Shown: positions 7,801 through 16,179 of the stretch, piece by piece | Numbering within the stretch: position 1 is the stretch's first letter | Layout: every line of letters begins with the position of its first letter | Assembly (NCBI GenBank): GCA_963590165.1 | Contig: CAVANO010000039.1 | Coordinates: 1 to 34,983, forward strand | Source: UBA11524 sp963590165 | GTDB lineage: Bacteria; Bacillota; Clostridia; Christensenellales; Aristaeellaceae | Length of the DNA stretch: 34,983 nucleotides | Reading direction: 5' to 3' | Translations under genes and position numbers: made by a program | The notes under the pieces: generated by a model | Seen by the model: the letters and a program-made list of their open reading frames with translations, nothing else | Told to the model about the DNA's origin: nothing | The model's database searches: none

Positions 7801-8532
7801 ATGTACGATGAGTTGCAGCAATGGATTGACAGCAGTCGGCGCATTGTGTTTTTCGGCGGCGCAGGCGTATCGACCGAGAGCAACATTCCGGATTTTCGCT
7901 CGCAGGATGGGCTGTATCACCAGAAATATGATATTCCGCCGGAAGAAATTCTCTCGCGCACCTTCTTCCATCGCCATCCGGAAGAATTTTTCCGCTTCTA
8001 CCGCGATAAGATGCTTCCGCTGGATGCGCAGCCGAATGACGCGCATAAATACCTGGCGGCGCTTGAACAGGGCGGTCGGCTGACAGCGGTCATCACGCAA
8101 AATATTGACGGTCTGCATCAGAAGGCAGGCAGCAAAAACGTGCTGGAGCTTCACGGAAGCATCTACCGCAATCACTGCATGAAGTGCGCACGCTTCTTTC
8201 CGCCGGAATTCATCCGGGATGCAGACGGCGTGCCGAAATGCCCGTGCGGCGGTATCGTCAAGCCGGATGTCGTACTGTATGAGGAGGCATTGTCGGATGA
8301 CGTGATTGCATCGGCAGTGCATTACCTGCGTCAGGCGAATCTGCTGATTGTCGCCGGAACAAGCCTGACGGTGTACCCTGCCGCGGCGCTTCTGCGGTAC
8401 TTCGGCGGCAGCAGAATCGTGCTCATCAACCGCGATGCAACACAGTTGGATACGCAGGCGGATTTGGTGCTGCACGAGAAGGTCGGGGAAGTGTTCCGCC
8501 ATCTGCGCCCGACACCGCTGGAGGAAGCATGA
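7801..8532 (+). CDS. NAD-dependent protein deacylase (sirtuin)
   Basis: A 243-residue Sir2-family enzyme that removes acyl groups from lysines using NAD+. NAD-binding motifs are GAGVSTESNIPDFRS (about residues 20-34) and TQNIDGLHQKAGS. The predicted catalytic base is His118 in ELHGS. Zinc ligands are Cys126 and Cys129 (C-X2-C), then Cys147 and Cys149 (C-X-C). The second pair is one residue tighter than the common C-X2-C. The start at 7801 follows GGGAGGTGAAAGCC; an upstream in-frame extension would run across the promoter and was rejected. The stop overlaps the next start by 4 bases. The substrate is not deducible. MetA probably uses acetyl-CoA, but a link between that and this deacylase is speculation. 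Confidence 0.95.
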   Translation: MYDELQQWIDSSRRIVFFGGAGVSTESNIPDFRSQDGLYHQKYDIPPEEILSRTFFHRHPEEFFRFYRDKMLPLDAQPNDAHKYLAALEQGGRLTAVITQNIDGLHQKAGSKNVLELHGSIYRNHCMKCARFFPPEFIRDADGVPKCPCGGIVKPDVVLYEEALSDDVIASAVHYLRQANLLIVAGTSLTVYPAAALLRYFGGSRIVLINRDATQLDTQADLVLHEKVGEVFRHLRPTPLEEA

Positions 8533-9275
8533 TGACTGCATTGGAAACGCTTTTTTCCGCAGAAGGCAAGGAAAGATACCGTCAGGCAGCACAGGTGCGC
8601 ACGTCCTGCCGGAGCTATGCAGGAACGCCTGACAGTGCGGCATTTGCGGCGCTGTCCTATGTCATCGGGCGGTATGCCATGAGCGGTGCGAGACTCGTGC
8701 TGACTCCTGTGGACGAGTCGCTGTTTACCGGCACAATTCTCGGCATGGGGCGCATTACCGGCTGCCGGATGGCGGCAGTTGTGATCGCGGACAGGCGCGA
8801 AGCTATGTGCCGCGTGAATGCCGGCATCATCGGTGAAGCGTTTGTCCTTGAAGCGACATCGCAGGGGCTTGGCACATGCTGGGTTACCGGAACGTACAAG
8901 CGCAAGCTGCTGACGCTTCCTTTGGGGCAAACGGAAGAAATCCTCGGCGTTATTGCTGTCGGCATTCCGTCTGTACCGCTGAAGCTACCGGAAAATCGCC
9001 GCCGCAAGCCCATGGAACGGCTCATTCACGGGGATATGCCGACCGGGAACGCCCTTGCTGCTGCGGAACTTGTCCGCATCGCGCCATCTGCCGTGAATCT
9101 TCAGCCGTGGACGATGGAAGTGCATCCGGACGGACAGTTTGCGCTGATGGTCGGCAGCCGGACGTTACTGGACGGCGGCATTGCGCTATGCCATGCGGAG
9201 CTTGCCGTTGCGGGAACCCATCACTGGTCGTATCAGCTGACATCAGGCGGTCTGACAGCCGTCGCTACAATATAA
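8529..9275 (+). CDS. Nitroreductase-family flavoprotein
   Basis: A 248-residue protein with a nitroreductase-like fold. An N-terminal RTSCRSYAG motif matches the flavin phosphate-binding R-x-S-x-R-x-[YF] signature. The segment GIIGEAFVLEATSQGLGTCWVTG is the characteristic helix and strand of the family, and a late APSAVNLQPW segment matches the family active-site region (A-P-S-x-x-N-x-Q-P-W). It resembles the Clostridia subgroup often annotated as a putative TM nitroreductase. The actual electron acceptor is unknown. It is translationally coupled to the sirtuin by an ATGA-type overlap and is followed 27 bases later by metY. Confidence 0.88.
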   Translation: MMTALETLFSAEGKERYRQAAQVRTSCRSYAGTPDSAAFAALSYVIGRYAMSGARLVLTPVDESLFTGTILGMGRITGCRMAAVVIADRREAMCRVNAGIIGEAFVLEATSQGLGTCWVTGTYKRKLLTLPLGQTEEILGVIAVGIPSVPLKLPENRRRKPMERLIHGDMPTGNALAAAELVRIAPSAVNLQPWTMEVHPDGQFALMVGSRTLLDGGIALCHAELAVAGTHHWSYQLTSGGLTAVATI

Positions 9276-9302
9276 AAATCAACAGAAAGAAGGTTTTTTC
9301 CT

Positions 9303-10592
9303 ATGTCCGATTACCGCATCGAAACACAATGTGTTCAGGCCGGCTACACGCCCGGCAACGGCGAGCCGCGCCAAATCCCGATCATTCAGTCCACCACCTT
9401 CCGCTACAGCACGAGCGAGGATATGGGAAAACTCTTTGATCTGGAAGCTTCCGGATATTTCTATTCTCGTCTGCAGAACCCGACCTGCGATTATGTCGCG
9501 GCGAAAATTGCGGCGCTTGAAGGCGGTTCGGCGGCAATGCTGACCGGCTCGGGTCAGGCAGCGAACTTCATGGCGTTGTTCAACATCTGCGAGACGGGCA
9601 GCCACATTGTCGCGTCTTCCTCCATCTACGGCGGCACATTCAACCTGATTTCTGTCACGCTCAAGAAGATGGGCATTGACTCGACGTTCGTTTCGCCCGA
9701 TGCGACAGACGAAGAGCTGGATGCTGCCTTCCGCAGCAACACGCGTGCCATGTTCGGCGAAACCATCGCGAATCCCGCACTGACCGTGCTGGATATCGAA
9801 CGCTTTGCGGCGGCGGCACACCGTCACGGCGTACCGCTGATTGTGGACAACACGTTCCCGACGCCGGTGAACTGCCAACCGATCCGCTTCGGTGCGGACA
9901 TCGTGACGCACTCGACGACAAAGTACATGGACGGTCACGGCGCGGCAGTCGGCGGCGCGATTGTCGACAGCGGCAAATTCGACTGGATGGCGAATGCAGA
10001 GCGCTATCCGGGGCTGTGCACGCCTGATGAAAGCTACCACGGCATTACGTACGCTGAGAAATTCGGCATCGGCGGCGCATTCATCACCAAGTGCACCAGC
10101 CAGCTTATGCGCGATTTGGGCTGCGTGCAGTCGCCGCAGAGCGCGTTCCTGCTGAATCTCGGTCTGGAGAGTCTGCATGTCCGCATGCCGCGCCACTGCG
10201 AGAACGCCATGAGTGTCGCGGAATTCCTCGAGCAGCAGCCGGAAGTCGAATCGGTCAGCTATCCGCATCTGCCGTCCAGCCCGTACTACGCCCGTGCCAT
10301 GAAGTACATGCCGCACGGTGGCTGCGGCGTTGTGTCCTTCGTCCTGAAGGGCGGACGCAGTGCGGCGGAATCGTTCATGAAGCATCTGACGCTCGCCGCC
10401 ATCGAGACGCATGTCGCCGATGCACGTACGTGCTGCCTGAATCCGGCAACGTCAACGCATCGCCAGATGACCGAGGAGCAGCTCGCCGCGGCTGGCATTC
10501 CAGCCGGTATGGTGCGCATCAGCCTTGGTCTGGAGAATAAGGATGACCTGATTGCCGATATCGCACAGGCACTCCATGCTATTAACGCCTAA
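9303..10592 (+). CDS. metY: O-acetylhomoserine sulfhydrylase
   Basis: A 429-residue PLP enzyme of the Cys/Met metabolism family. It is predicted to join O-acetylhomoserine and sulfide to give homocysteine, with acetate released. The PLP lysine is Lys207 in the motif STTKYMDGHG. Other conserved parts are the early ETQCVQAGYTP segment, YSRLQNPTCD, and the GLENKDDLIADIAQAL C-terminus. The length suits MetY (about 425-430) better than cystathionine beta-lyase or gamma-synthase (about 380-400). AGAAAGAAGG precedes the ATG. A strong terminator-like hairpin follows. With MetA and MetH it completes direct sulfhydrylation to methionine. Homocysteine synthase activity is assigned by family and context. 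Confidence 0.93.
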   Translation: MSDYRIETQCVQAGYTPGNGEPRQIPIIQSTTFRYSTSEDMGKLFDLEASGYFYSRLQNPTCDYVAAKIAALEGGSAAMLTGSGQAANFMALFNICETGSHIVASSSIYGGTFNLISVTLKKMGIDSTFVSPDATDEELDAAFRSNTRAMFGETIANPALTVLDIERFAAAAHRHGVPLIVDNTFPTPVNCQPIRFGADIVTHSTTKYMDGHGAAVGGAIVDSGKFDWMANAERYPGLCTPDESYHGITYAEKFGIGGAFITKCTSQLMRDLGCVQSPQSAFLLNLGLESLHVRMPRHCENAMSVAEFLEQQPEVESVSYPHLPSSPYYARAMKYMPHGGCGVVSFVLKGGRSAAESFMKHLTLAAIETHVADARTCCLNPATSTHRQMTEEQLAAAGIPAGMVRISLGLENKDDLIADIAQALHAINA

Positions 10593-10605
10593 CCTAACAT
10601 GAAAT

Positions 10606-10638
10606 AAGGGTCAAGGGACGAGAAATCCCTTGACCCTT
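10606..10638 (+). terminator. Hairpin terminator after metY
   Basis: A perfect 13-bp inverted repeat (AAGGGTCAAGGGA and its complement) encloses a 7-base loop, 14 bases after the metY stop. The arm ends in TTT and then C, so it is terminator-like with a short U tract. Confidence 0.75.
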
Positions 10639-10691
10639 TCGCAATTGAGCGGGCATATCTGCATGAGGATTGCGCTTTGCCTAAGTTCTTC

Positions 10692-10720
10692 TTCACAGGT
10701 GCCGCTGAATATGCTATAAT
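10692..10720 (+). promoter_or_regulatory. SigA-like promoter for the M42 peptidase genes
   Basis: TTCACA and a perfect TATAAT are separated by 17 bases, 38 bases upstream of the first M42 ATG. Confidence 0.78.
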
Positions 10721-10758
10721 ATAGTTGGTTTATTATGTGCATATAAAGGGGGCATTTC

Positions 10759-11796
10759 ATGGATGTCAAAAAGCTGCTGACGGAGGTCACGGCACTGCCG
10801 GGCGTCAGCGGACAGGAGGAGACGGTCAGCGCATATTTCGCGGAGAAATTCCGTCCATTTGTCGATGAAGTGACGGTCGATGCGATGTACAGCGTGATTG
10901 CCCATAAAAAAGGTATCGGACCGAAGGTCATGCTCTGCGCGCATCTCGATGAAATTGCGCTGATGGTGACGCATATTGAGGATGACGGCAGCCTGCGCCT
11001 TCGCAGCGTCGGCGGTGTCGATCCTCGTATTTTGCCGGCAAGCCGCGTCTGGGTACATGGACGCGAGAAACTTTTCGGCACGATCGGTGCGTTGCCGCCG
11101 CATCTGATGAGTGATGACGACCGTGCGAATAATTATACGCTGGATCATCTGTATGTCGATATCGGCATGACGGCGGAGCAGACGAAGAAACTCGTGCACA
11201 TCGGCGATCTCGTGACGTTTGACGGACCGTCCCGTGAACTGCTTAACGGGCAGTTTGCCGCAAAGACGCTTGATGACCGATCCTGCGTGGCAATTCTGCT
11301 TCGAGCAGCCGAGCGCCTGCAGAAGCTCGTCTGCGACGCTGATGTGTATTTTGTATGCTCGGCGCAGGAGGAGGTCGGCGGCTGGGGCGCTATGACCTCT
11401 GCCTTCGCGGTGGAGCCTGATTTGGCAGTCGTGCTCGATGTCGATTTCGCGAACACGCCGACCTGTCCGCCGAATGCTGCACTGCCGCTTGATGCGATGA
11501 TTGTGACGCATGGCCCATACGTGCAGCCCAAGCTCAATCAGCGGCTGATTGAGTGTGCCAAGGCGCATCACGTCCAGCTGAACGCGAATGTCGCAGGACG
11601 CTACACCGCTACGGATGCGGATGACATTGGTCTGAGCCGCGGCGGCGTGCCGACGGTGCTGCTGTCGCTGCCGGAAAAGTACATGCACACCTCCGTCGAA
11701 ACTATCGATCTGAACACGCTGGAGGAAGGTGCACGGCTGCTGGCACATTTTGTTGCGGAGCTCGACAATCACTGGGAGGATGACCTATGGATCTGA
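10759..11796 (+). CDS. M42-family metallo-aminopeptidase, paralogue 1
   Basis: A 345-residue cytosolic di-metal peptidase of the M42 (glutamyl aminopeptidase, FrvX/PepA-like, TET) family. These form large tetrahedral particles and trim N-terminal residues from peptides. Conserved parts are the metal-binding His62 and Asp64 (AHLDE), the bridging Asp in LDDRSC, catalytic Glu204 and metal ligand Glu205 (QEEVGGWGA), the VVLDVDF segment and a late His in YMHTSVE. AAAGGGGGC precedes the ATG. It overlaps the second M42 gene by 10 bases. It differs from the two paralogues in the GGWGA (rather than GCRGA) sequence, which hints at different substrate specificity. Confidence 0.94.
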   Translation: MDVKKLLTEVTALPGVSGQEETVSAYFAEKFRPFVDEVTVDAMYSVIAHKKGIGPKVMLCAHLDEIALMVTHIEDDGSLRLRSVGGVDPRILPASRVWVHGREKLFGTIGALPPHLMSDDDRANNYTLDHLYVDIGMTAEQTKKLVHIGDLVTFDGPSRELLNGQFAAKTLDDRSCVAILLRAAERLQKLVCDADVYFVCSAQEEVGGWGAMTSAFAVEPDLAVVLDVDFANTPTCPPNAALPLDAMIVTHGPYVQPKLNQRLIECAKAHHVQLNANVAGRYTATDADDIGLSRGGVPTVLLSLPEKYMHTSVETIDLNTLEEGARLLAHFVAELDNHWEDDLWI

Positions 11797-12797
11797 AGAC
11801 ATTGACGGAGATGAACGCTCCTTCCGGCCATGAGCAGGCCATCCGGCGCTTCTTGCTCAAGGAATTGCGCGAGAAGGGATTTGCGCCGGCACTTGATCGC
11901 ATGGGCAACGTGATTGTTGAAAAAGAGGGCACCGGCGAGGCGCCGCGCAAGCGCGTCATGGTCAGTGCCCACATGGATGAGGTTGGGCTGATTGTGACCT
12001 CTGCCACGGAGGACGGGTATTTGCGCATCACAACGGCTGGCGGCATTGATCCGCGCGTGCTTGTGTCCAAGCGCGTGACGGTCGGCGATGATAAGCTGCC
12101 CGGCATCATCGGTGCGGTGCCGATTCATCTGCAGTCCGCCGACGAACGCAAGCGCGTGCTGCCTATCCGCGAGCTGCTCGTGGACATCGGCGCGAAGAGC
12201 AAGGACGAGGCGGAGAGCAAGGCGCCCATGGGCACATACATCTCTTTCGATACGCCCTATGTGGAGTACGGCGATGGCTTTGCTTGCGGTAAGGCATTCG
12301 ATGACCGTGTAGGCTGCCTGACGCTGTTCCGCTTGCTGCAGGAGGAACTGCCGGTTGACCTCGTGGCATGCTTCGTGTCCGAGGAGGAGGTCGGCTGCCG
12401 CGGCGCGAAGGGTGCAGCATTCGTCAAAGAGCCTGATATCGGCATCGTGCTGGAGGGCACGACCTGCAACGATCTTGGCGACGTGCCGGAAAACGCACAC
12501 GTCTGCGAAGCCGGTCAGGGCGTTGCAGTGTCCTTCATGGACGGAACGTCCATTGCGAACCGTGCACTGTTCCGAAAGGCGCTTGAAGTCGCAAAGGCAG
12601 GCAATATTCCGCATCAGGTCAAGCACAGCGTGTCTGGCGGCAATGATGGCGGCGCCATTCAGCGCGCACGCGGCGGCGTTCCGGTTGTGGTGCTGTCCGT
12701 GCCCTGCCGGTATATTCATTCGCCGTCTTCCGTGGTCAAGCTCAGCGATGTGGAAAGTCAGTTTGCGCTCAGCCTTGCGCTGCTGCGTGCACTTTAA
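11787..12797 (+). CDS. M42-family metallo-aminopeptidase, paralogue 2
   Basis: A 336-residue M42 peptidase. Motifs are SAHMDEVGLI (metal His and Asp), AFDDRVGC (bridging Asp), SEEEVGCRGA (catalytic and metal Glu), LEGTTCND and YIHSPSS (C-terminal metal His). The acidic metal residue after the Glu pair is Glu (LEGTT), where paralogues 1 and 3 have Asp. In the M42 family an acidic Asp or Glu is normal there, so activity should be preserved. The start overlaps the previous gene by 10 bases, with GGGAGGATGACCT as ribosome binding site. The next paralogue starts 18 bases downstream. Confidence 0.94.
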   Translation: MDLKTLTEMNAPSGHEQAIRRFLLKELREKGFAPALDRMGNVIVEKEGTGEAPRKRVMVSAHMDEVGLIVTSATEDGYLRITTAGGIDPRVLVSKRVTVGDDKLPGIIGAVPIHLQSADERKRVLPIRELLVDIGAKSKDEAESKAPMGTYISFDTPYVEYGDGFACGKAFDDRVGCLTLFRLLQEELPVDLVACFVSEEEVGCRGAKGAAFVKEPDIGIVLEGTTCNDLGDVPENAHVCEAGQGVAVSFMDGTSIANRALFRKALEVAKAGNIPHQVKHSVSGGNDGGAIQRARGGVPVVVLSVPCRYIHSPSSVVKLSDVESQFALSLALLRAL

Positions 12798-12815
12798 TGA
12801 TAGGAGAAGAAGCCT

Positions 12816-13796
12816 ATGTTTGATTTGCTCAAGAAGGTGCTTGCACCGGTTGCTCCCTCCGGAATGGAGGAACCCGTTGCAGCCGTCATCCGCGAGGAAG
12901 TCGCGCCGTATGTCGACACCATCGAGACGGACGCACTTGGCAACCTGATCTGCACGAAGAACGGCACCGATCCGCAGGCGGAAAAGGTCATGCTGTCCGC
13001 ACACATGGATCATATCGGTTATATCGTTACCGGCATCGAGAAGGAAGGATTCCTGCGTGTCACGAACGTCGGCGGCGTCAGCACGATGATGAGCCTGACG
13101 CGCCATGTCACCTTCCCGAACGGCGTGCAGGGCGTTGTTGTGTCCGAGAACGGCAAGGATACCGCGATGAAGGATCTCTTCGTAGATATCGGTGCGCAGG
13201 ATAAGGCGGATGCGGAAACGATGGTGCAGATCGGCGATGCCTGCGTGTACGCCAATGACTGCTTCCGTCTCGGCCAGCACCGTGCCGCAAGCCCTGCCAT
13301 GGATGACCGTGCTGCTTGCGCGCTGCTCATCCGCTTCCTGCAGACGGTCGGAAACACGCGTCGGACAATCATCGCCGTGTTCTCCGTGCAGGAGGAGGTT
13401 GGCTGCCGCGGCGCGAGGGTTGCGTCCTTCGCCAAGGCGCCTGACAAGGGCATTGCCATCGACGTGACCGCATGGGGTGACACACCCGGCACGAAACAGC
13501 CCGACATCAAGCTCGGCGAAGGCATTGCCGTGAAGGTGATGGATCGCGGCAGCATCAGCAACCCCATGCTCCGCGAAGCGCTGATTTCTGCCGGCGAAAA
13601 GGCAGGCGTCAAGACGCAGCGCGAGGTGCTGCCATTCGGCGGAACGGATGCGTCCGCCATGCAGACGAGCCGCGGCGGCATTCCGGTTTGCACGCTGTCA
13701 ATTCCATGCCGCTATGTGCATTCGGCGTGCGAGGTGATTGACCTGCGCGACCTCGAAGCTGGTGTGGCAGTGCTGAAGGCATATTTTTCTTGCTGA
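12816..13796 (+). CDS. M42-family metallo-aminopeptidase, paralogue 3
   Basis: A 326-residue M42 peptidase. Motifs are SAHMDHIGYI (metal ligands; the residue after Asp is His rather than the Glu of the other two), AMDDRAACALL, SVQEEVGCRGAR, AIDVTAWGDTPG and YVHSACEVIDL. All expected metal and catalytic positions are present. TAGGAGAAGAAG lies before the ATG. It is the last gene of a three-gene set likely transcribed from the promoter at 10692. M42 enzymes can form mixed particles, so hetero-oligomers are possible; this is inference from tandem placement. Confidence 0.94.
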   Translation: MFDLLKKVLAPVAPSGMEEPVAAVIREEVAPYVDTIETDALGNLICTKNGTDPQAEKVMLSAHMDHIGYIVTGIEKEGFLRVTNVGGVSTMMSLTRHVTFPNGVQGVVVSENGKDTAMKDLFVDIGAQDKADAETMVQIGDACVYANDCFRLGQHRAASPAMDDRAACALLIRFLQTVGNTRRTIIAVFSVQEEVGCRGARVASFAKAPDKGIAIDVTAWGDTPGTKQPDIKLGEGIAVKVMDRGSISNPMLREALISAGEKAGVKTQREVLPFGGTDASAMQTSRGGIPVCTLSIPCRYVHSACEVIDLRDLEAGVAVLKAYFSC

Positions 13797-13868
13797 TTGA
13801 TTGCTGTTTCTGCTTTGGATTTTATGTAAACAGAATCAGATTATTTCGTCCGTGAAGGGAGCTGTCCC

Positions 13869-15899
13869 ATGACATTTCTGCTCGGAATTGCGTATCTGCT
13901 GCTGTTCCTGTTTGCCGGGACGGCGTGCGTGACTTTTCTGCTGCCGCGCCGCTCGGTGCTGACGCGTATCTGGCTGGGCGCGAGCCTTGGCCTGTTGCTG
14001 ATGATGTGGCTGCCGGCACTGATGGCGTTTCTGGTAGACTTCACCATGACGGCACACTATCTGGCGGCTGGCTTGCTGCTGGTGATTACGCTTGCATGCT
14101 ATCTGCTGCGCGACCGTTCGCCCCGAAAGCAGTGGGATACAGCGGAAACGGCGTTGCTTAAGCAGATACTGCTGGTTGTCTTGCCGCTGACGATTCTTTC
14201 AGGCTATCTGCAGTATACGCATTGCCTGCGCGTCGGCGATGACGGCGGCTGGTGGGTCGGGCAGAGCACATACGGCGACCTGCCGATGCACATGTCCTTC
14301 ATCACCTCGATGAAGAACGCGTCCTTTCCGCCAGAATACGCAATTTTCCCGGGGCAGCGCCTTTGCTATCCCTTCCTGACGGACACGCTGTCCACTTCGT
14401 TCTACATGATGGGTTTCTCGCTCCGTTGGGCGATTATCGTCCCGGGCACCTTTATGATGATGCTGTGCTACATGGGTGTCATGGTGCTCGCACGCGAAAT
14501 GACGGCCGGCAAAAAGACCATCATACTGGCGACGCTGCTGTTCTTTCTGAACGGCGGTCTTGGCTTCATCTACAATTTCGACCTGGCAGGCGGCACGACG
14601 TCCGACGGCACGCTGACGATTGTCGAGCGCATCAAGGAGATTCTTGAGGGTTACTACACGACGCCTACGAATCAGCCGACGCCGTACAACCTGCGCTGGT
14701 CGAATGTCATCGCTGACCTGATGATCCCGCAGCGGACGCTGCTGGGCGGCTGGTGCATGGTGCTTCCGTGCTTCTACCTGCTGTATACCGGCTTTGCGCC
14801 GCAGCTTCGTCCGCAGAAGACGGAACGTATTCGCCTGACTGTGCTGCTGGGTATCTGGGCTGGTGCGCTGCCGCTGGTGCATACGCATTCGTTCCTTGCG
14901 TTGGGGCTCTGCTCGCTTGGCATGCTGATTTACGATTTGATTCACGACAAGGAACGGCTGCCTCAACTCGGCTGGTATGCCTTGTATGGCGGTCTGGCGG
15001 TCGTGCTGGCATTGCCGCAGCTCCTCTGCTTTACGTTCGGGCAGGTGTTTGAATCATCCGGCAGCAACAGCTTCCTGCAAATCTGGCTCAACTGGGTCAA
15101 TGGTTATCAGGATGGGGACAGCTTCAATTTCTATGACTTGTACTTCTGGTTCTATCTGAAAAACATCGGTCTGCCGTTCCTCGCGCTGTTGCTGGCGCTG
15201 TTCGAGAAGAATCCGAAGCATCGGCGGATTTTTGCCGGCGCGATTCCCATCATCATCGCCGTGGAAACCGTCCGCTTTCAGCCGAACATCTACGATAACA
15301 ACAAGCTGATGTATCTGGCATGGATGCTGTGCTGCATGATTGTTGCGGACTGGTGCCGCGATGTATGGCACCGGCTGCGCGGCATGCGCGGACGTTATGC
15401 GCTGGCGGTCGTGACGGCGGTTGCGGTCTTCCTGTCTGCAGGGCTGACACTCTGGCGCGAATGCGTCAGCAATTATCAGGCGTTCTCCGCCTATTCGGTG
15501 GAGGCAGGCGAGTATGTGCGCGACAACACCGAGGAGCATTCGACCTTCATGACCGGCACGCAGCACTTGAACCCGATTTCCTCCATTGCCGGCAGGAACA
15601 TCGTTTGCGGCCCCGACCTGTGGCTGTATTATCACGGCCTGGACACGACTGAACGCAAGGCGGACATTGCCGCGTTCTACACCGATCCGGAAAACAACCT
15701 TGGCATTCTGGACAAGTACGAGGTGGATTACATCTACGTCAGCAGCTACGAACGCAGCAATTATGATGTGGATGAGGAAGCACTCGACCGGCTGTTCACG
15801 CGGATTTTCGAGAACTGGGAGTGCGTGATTTACGCCGTTCATCCGGCGGAAACGGAGGATACCAATGGAGCGTCTGCTGCGCTTCTCTCTGGAGCATGA
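13869..15899 (+). CDS. Large polytopic membrane protein, possible GT-C glycosyltransferase-like
   Basis: A 676-residue integral membrane protein with a dozen or so hydrophobic segments. A soluble C-terminal part of about 130 residues follows. After the third or fourth membrane segment lies an acidic/aromatic extracytoplasmic stretch (RVGDDGGWWVGQSTYGDLPM), followed by MHMSFI and an FPGQRLCYPF segment. Acidic residues in an early outer loop, many membrane segments and a C-terminal soluble domain are typical of GT-C enzymes that use lipid-linked sugars. I do not recognise a specific family, so glycosyl transfer is a suggestion only. AAGGGAGCTGTCCC precedes the ATG. The 72-residue gene begins inside its 3' end. 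No strong promoter is seen in the 72-base gap before it. Confidence 0.85.
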   Translation: MTFLLGIAYLLLFLFAGTACVTFLLPRRSVLTRIWLGASLGLLLMMWLPALMAFLVDFTMTAHYLAAGLLLVITLACYLLRDRSPRKQWDTAETALLKQILLVVLPLTILSGYLQYTHCLRVGDDGGWWVGQSTYGDLPMHMSFITSMKNASFPPEYAIFPGQRLCYPFLTDTLSTSFYMMGFSLRWAIIVPGTFMMMLCYMGVMVLAREMTAGKKTIILATLLFFLNGGLGFIYNFDLAGGTTSDGTLTIVERIKEILEGYYTTPTNQPTPYNLRWSNVIADLMIPQRTLLGGWCMVLPCFYLLYTGFAPQLRPQKTERIRLTVLLGIWAGALPLVHTHSFLALGLCSLGMLIYDLIHDKERLPQLGWYALYGGLAVVLALPQLLCFTFGQVFESSGSNSFLQIWLNWVNGYQDGDSFNFYDLYFWFYLKNIGLPFLALLLALFEKNPKHRRIFAGAIPIIIAVETVRFQPNIYDNNKLMYLAWMLCCMIVADWCRDVWHRLRGMRGRYALAVVTAVAVFLSAGLTLWRECVSNYQAFSAYSVEAGEYVRDNTEEHSTFMTGTQHLNPISSIAGRNIVCGPDLWLYYHGLDTTERKADIAAFYTDPENNLGILDKYEVDYIYVSSYERSNYDVDEEALDRLFTRIFENWECVIYAVHPAETEDTNGASAALLSGA

Positions 15900-16083
15900 C
15901 CGGATTATCCGCCTGATGTACATGGTGGAGGAACACCTCGTACAGGTGAATGCGCGCGTCATCGCATACGATGAGAAGGAAGTTTCCTTCATCACAACCC
16001 GTTCGCCCAGAACGGTGGTTATTCCGAGGGAATGCCTTCTCTCGGCGGATTTTCGCCGCGGTGATGATGGGCAAGTTGTCTGA
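15865..16083 (+). CDS. Small 72-residue protein of unknown function
   Basis: A short soluble protein overlapping the end of the membrane protein gene by 35 bases in a different frame. A good ribosome binding site (GGAGG with 7 bases to ATG) supports real translation. The sequence is mixed and charged, has no signal or membrane segment, and has a beta-rich character (VQVNARVIAYDEKEVSFIT, then RTVVIPRECLLSADF). The pattern of strands with an Arg-rich start loosely recalls WYL-like or small beta-barrel ligand domains, but this is weak. The overlap suggests that it is made together with the membrane protein. Confidence 0.72.
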   Translation: MERLLRFSLEHDRIIRLMYMVEEHLVQVNARVIAYDEKEVSFITTRSPRTVVIPRECLLSADFRRGDDGQVV

Positions 16084-16179
16084 AATTATATTGAAATCAG
16101 GCGACATTGAGAGCACTGCCTGAAATAACAACAAATCACCTTGCTAACACCCCAAACCAATGAGATAAAGAAAGGAACA

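Noticed and set aside
11769..13280. A 503-codon minus-strand frame opposite the M42 genes
   Set aside because: The plus strand has three intact peptidases. The antisense protein has shadow composition and no ribosome binding site or motif was recognised.
13797..13868. Promoter before the large membrane protein (TTGATT, 17 bases, TTTTAT)
   Set aside because: The -10 match is poor, and read-through from the M42 genes is equally possible.
16084..16179. Terminator or promoter between the 72-aa gene and the lipase-like gene
   Set aside because: Only a 6-bp inverted repeat (TCAGGC...GCCTGA) with a 15-base loop and no T tract was found, and no -35/-10 pair with suitable spacing.
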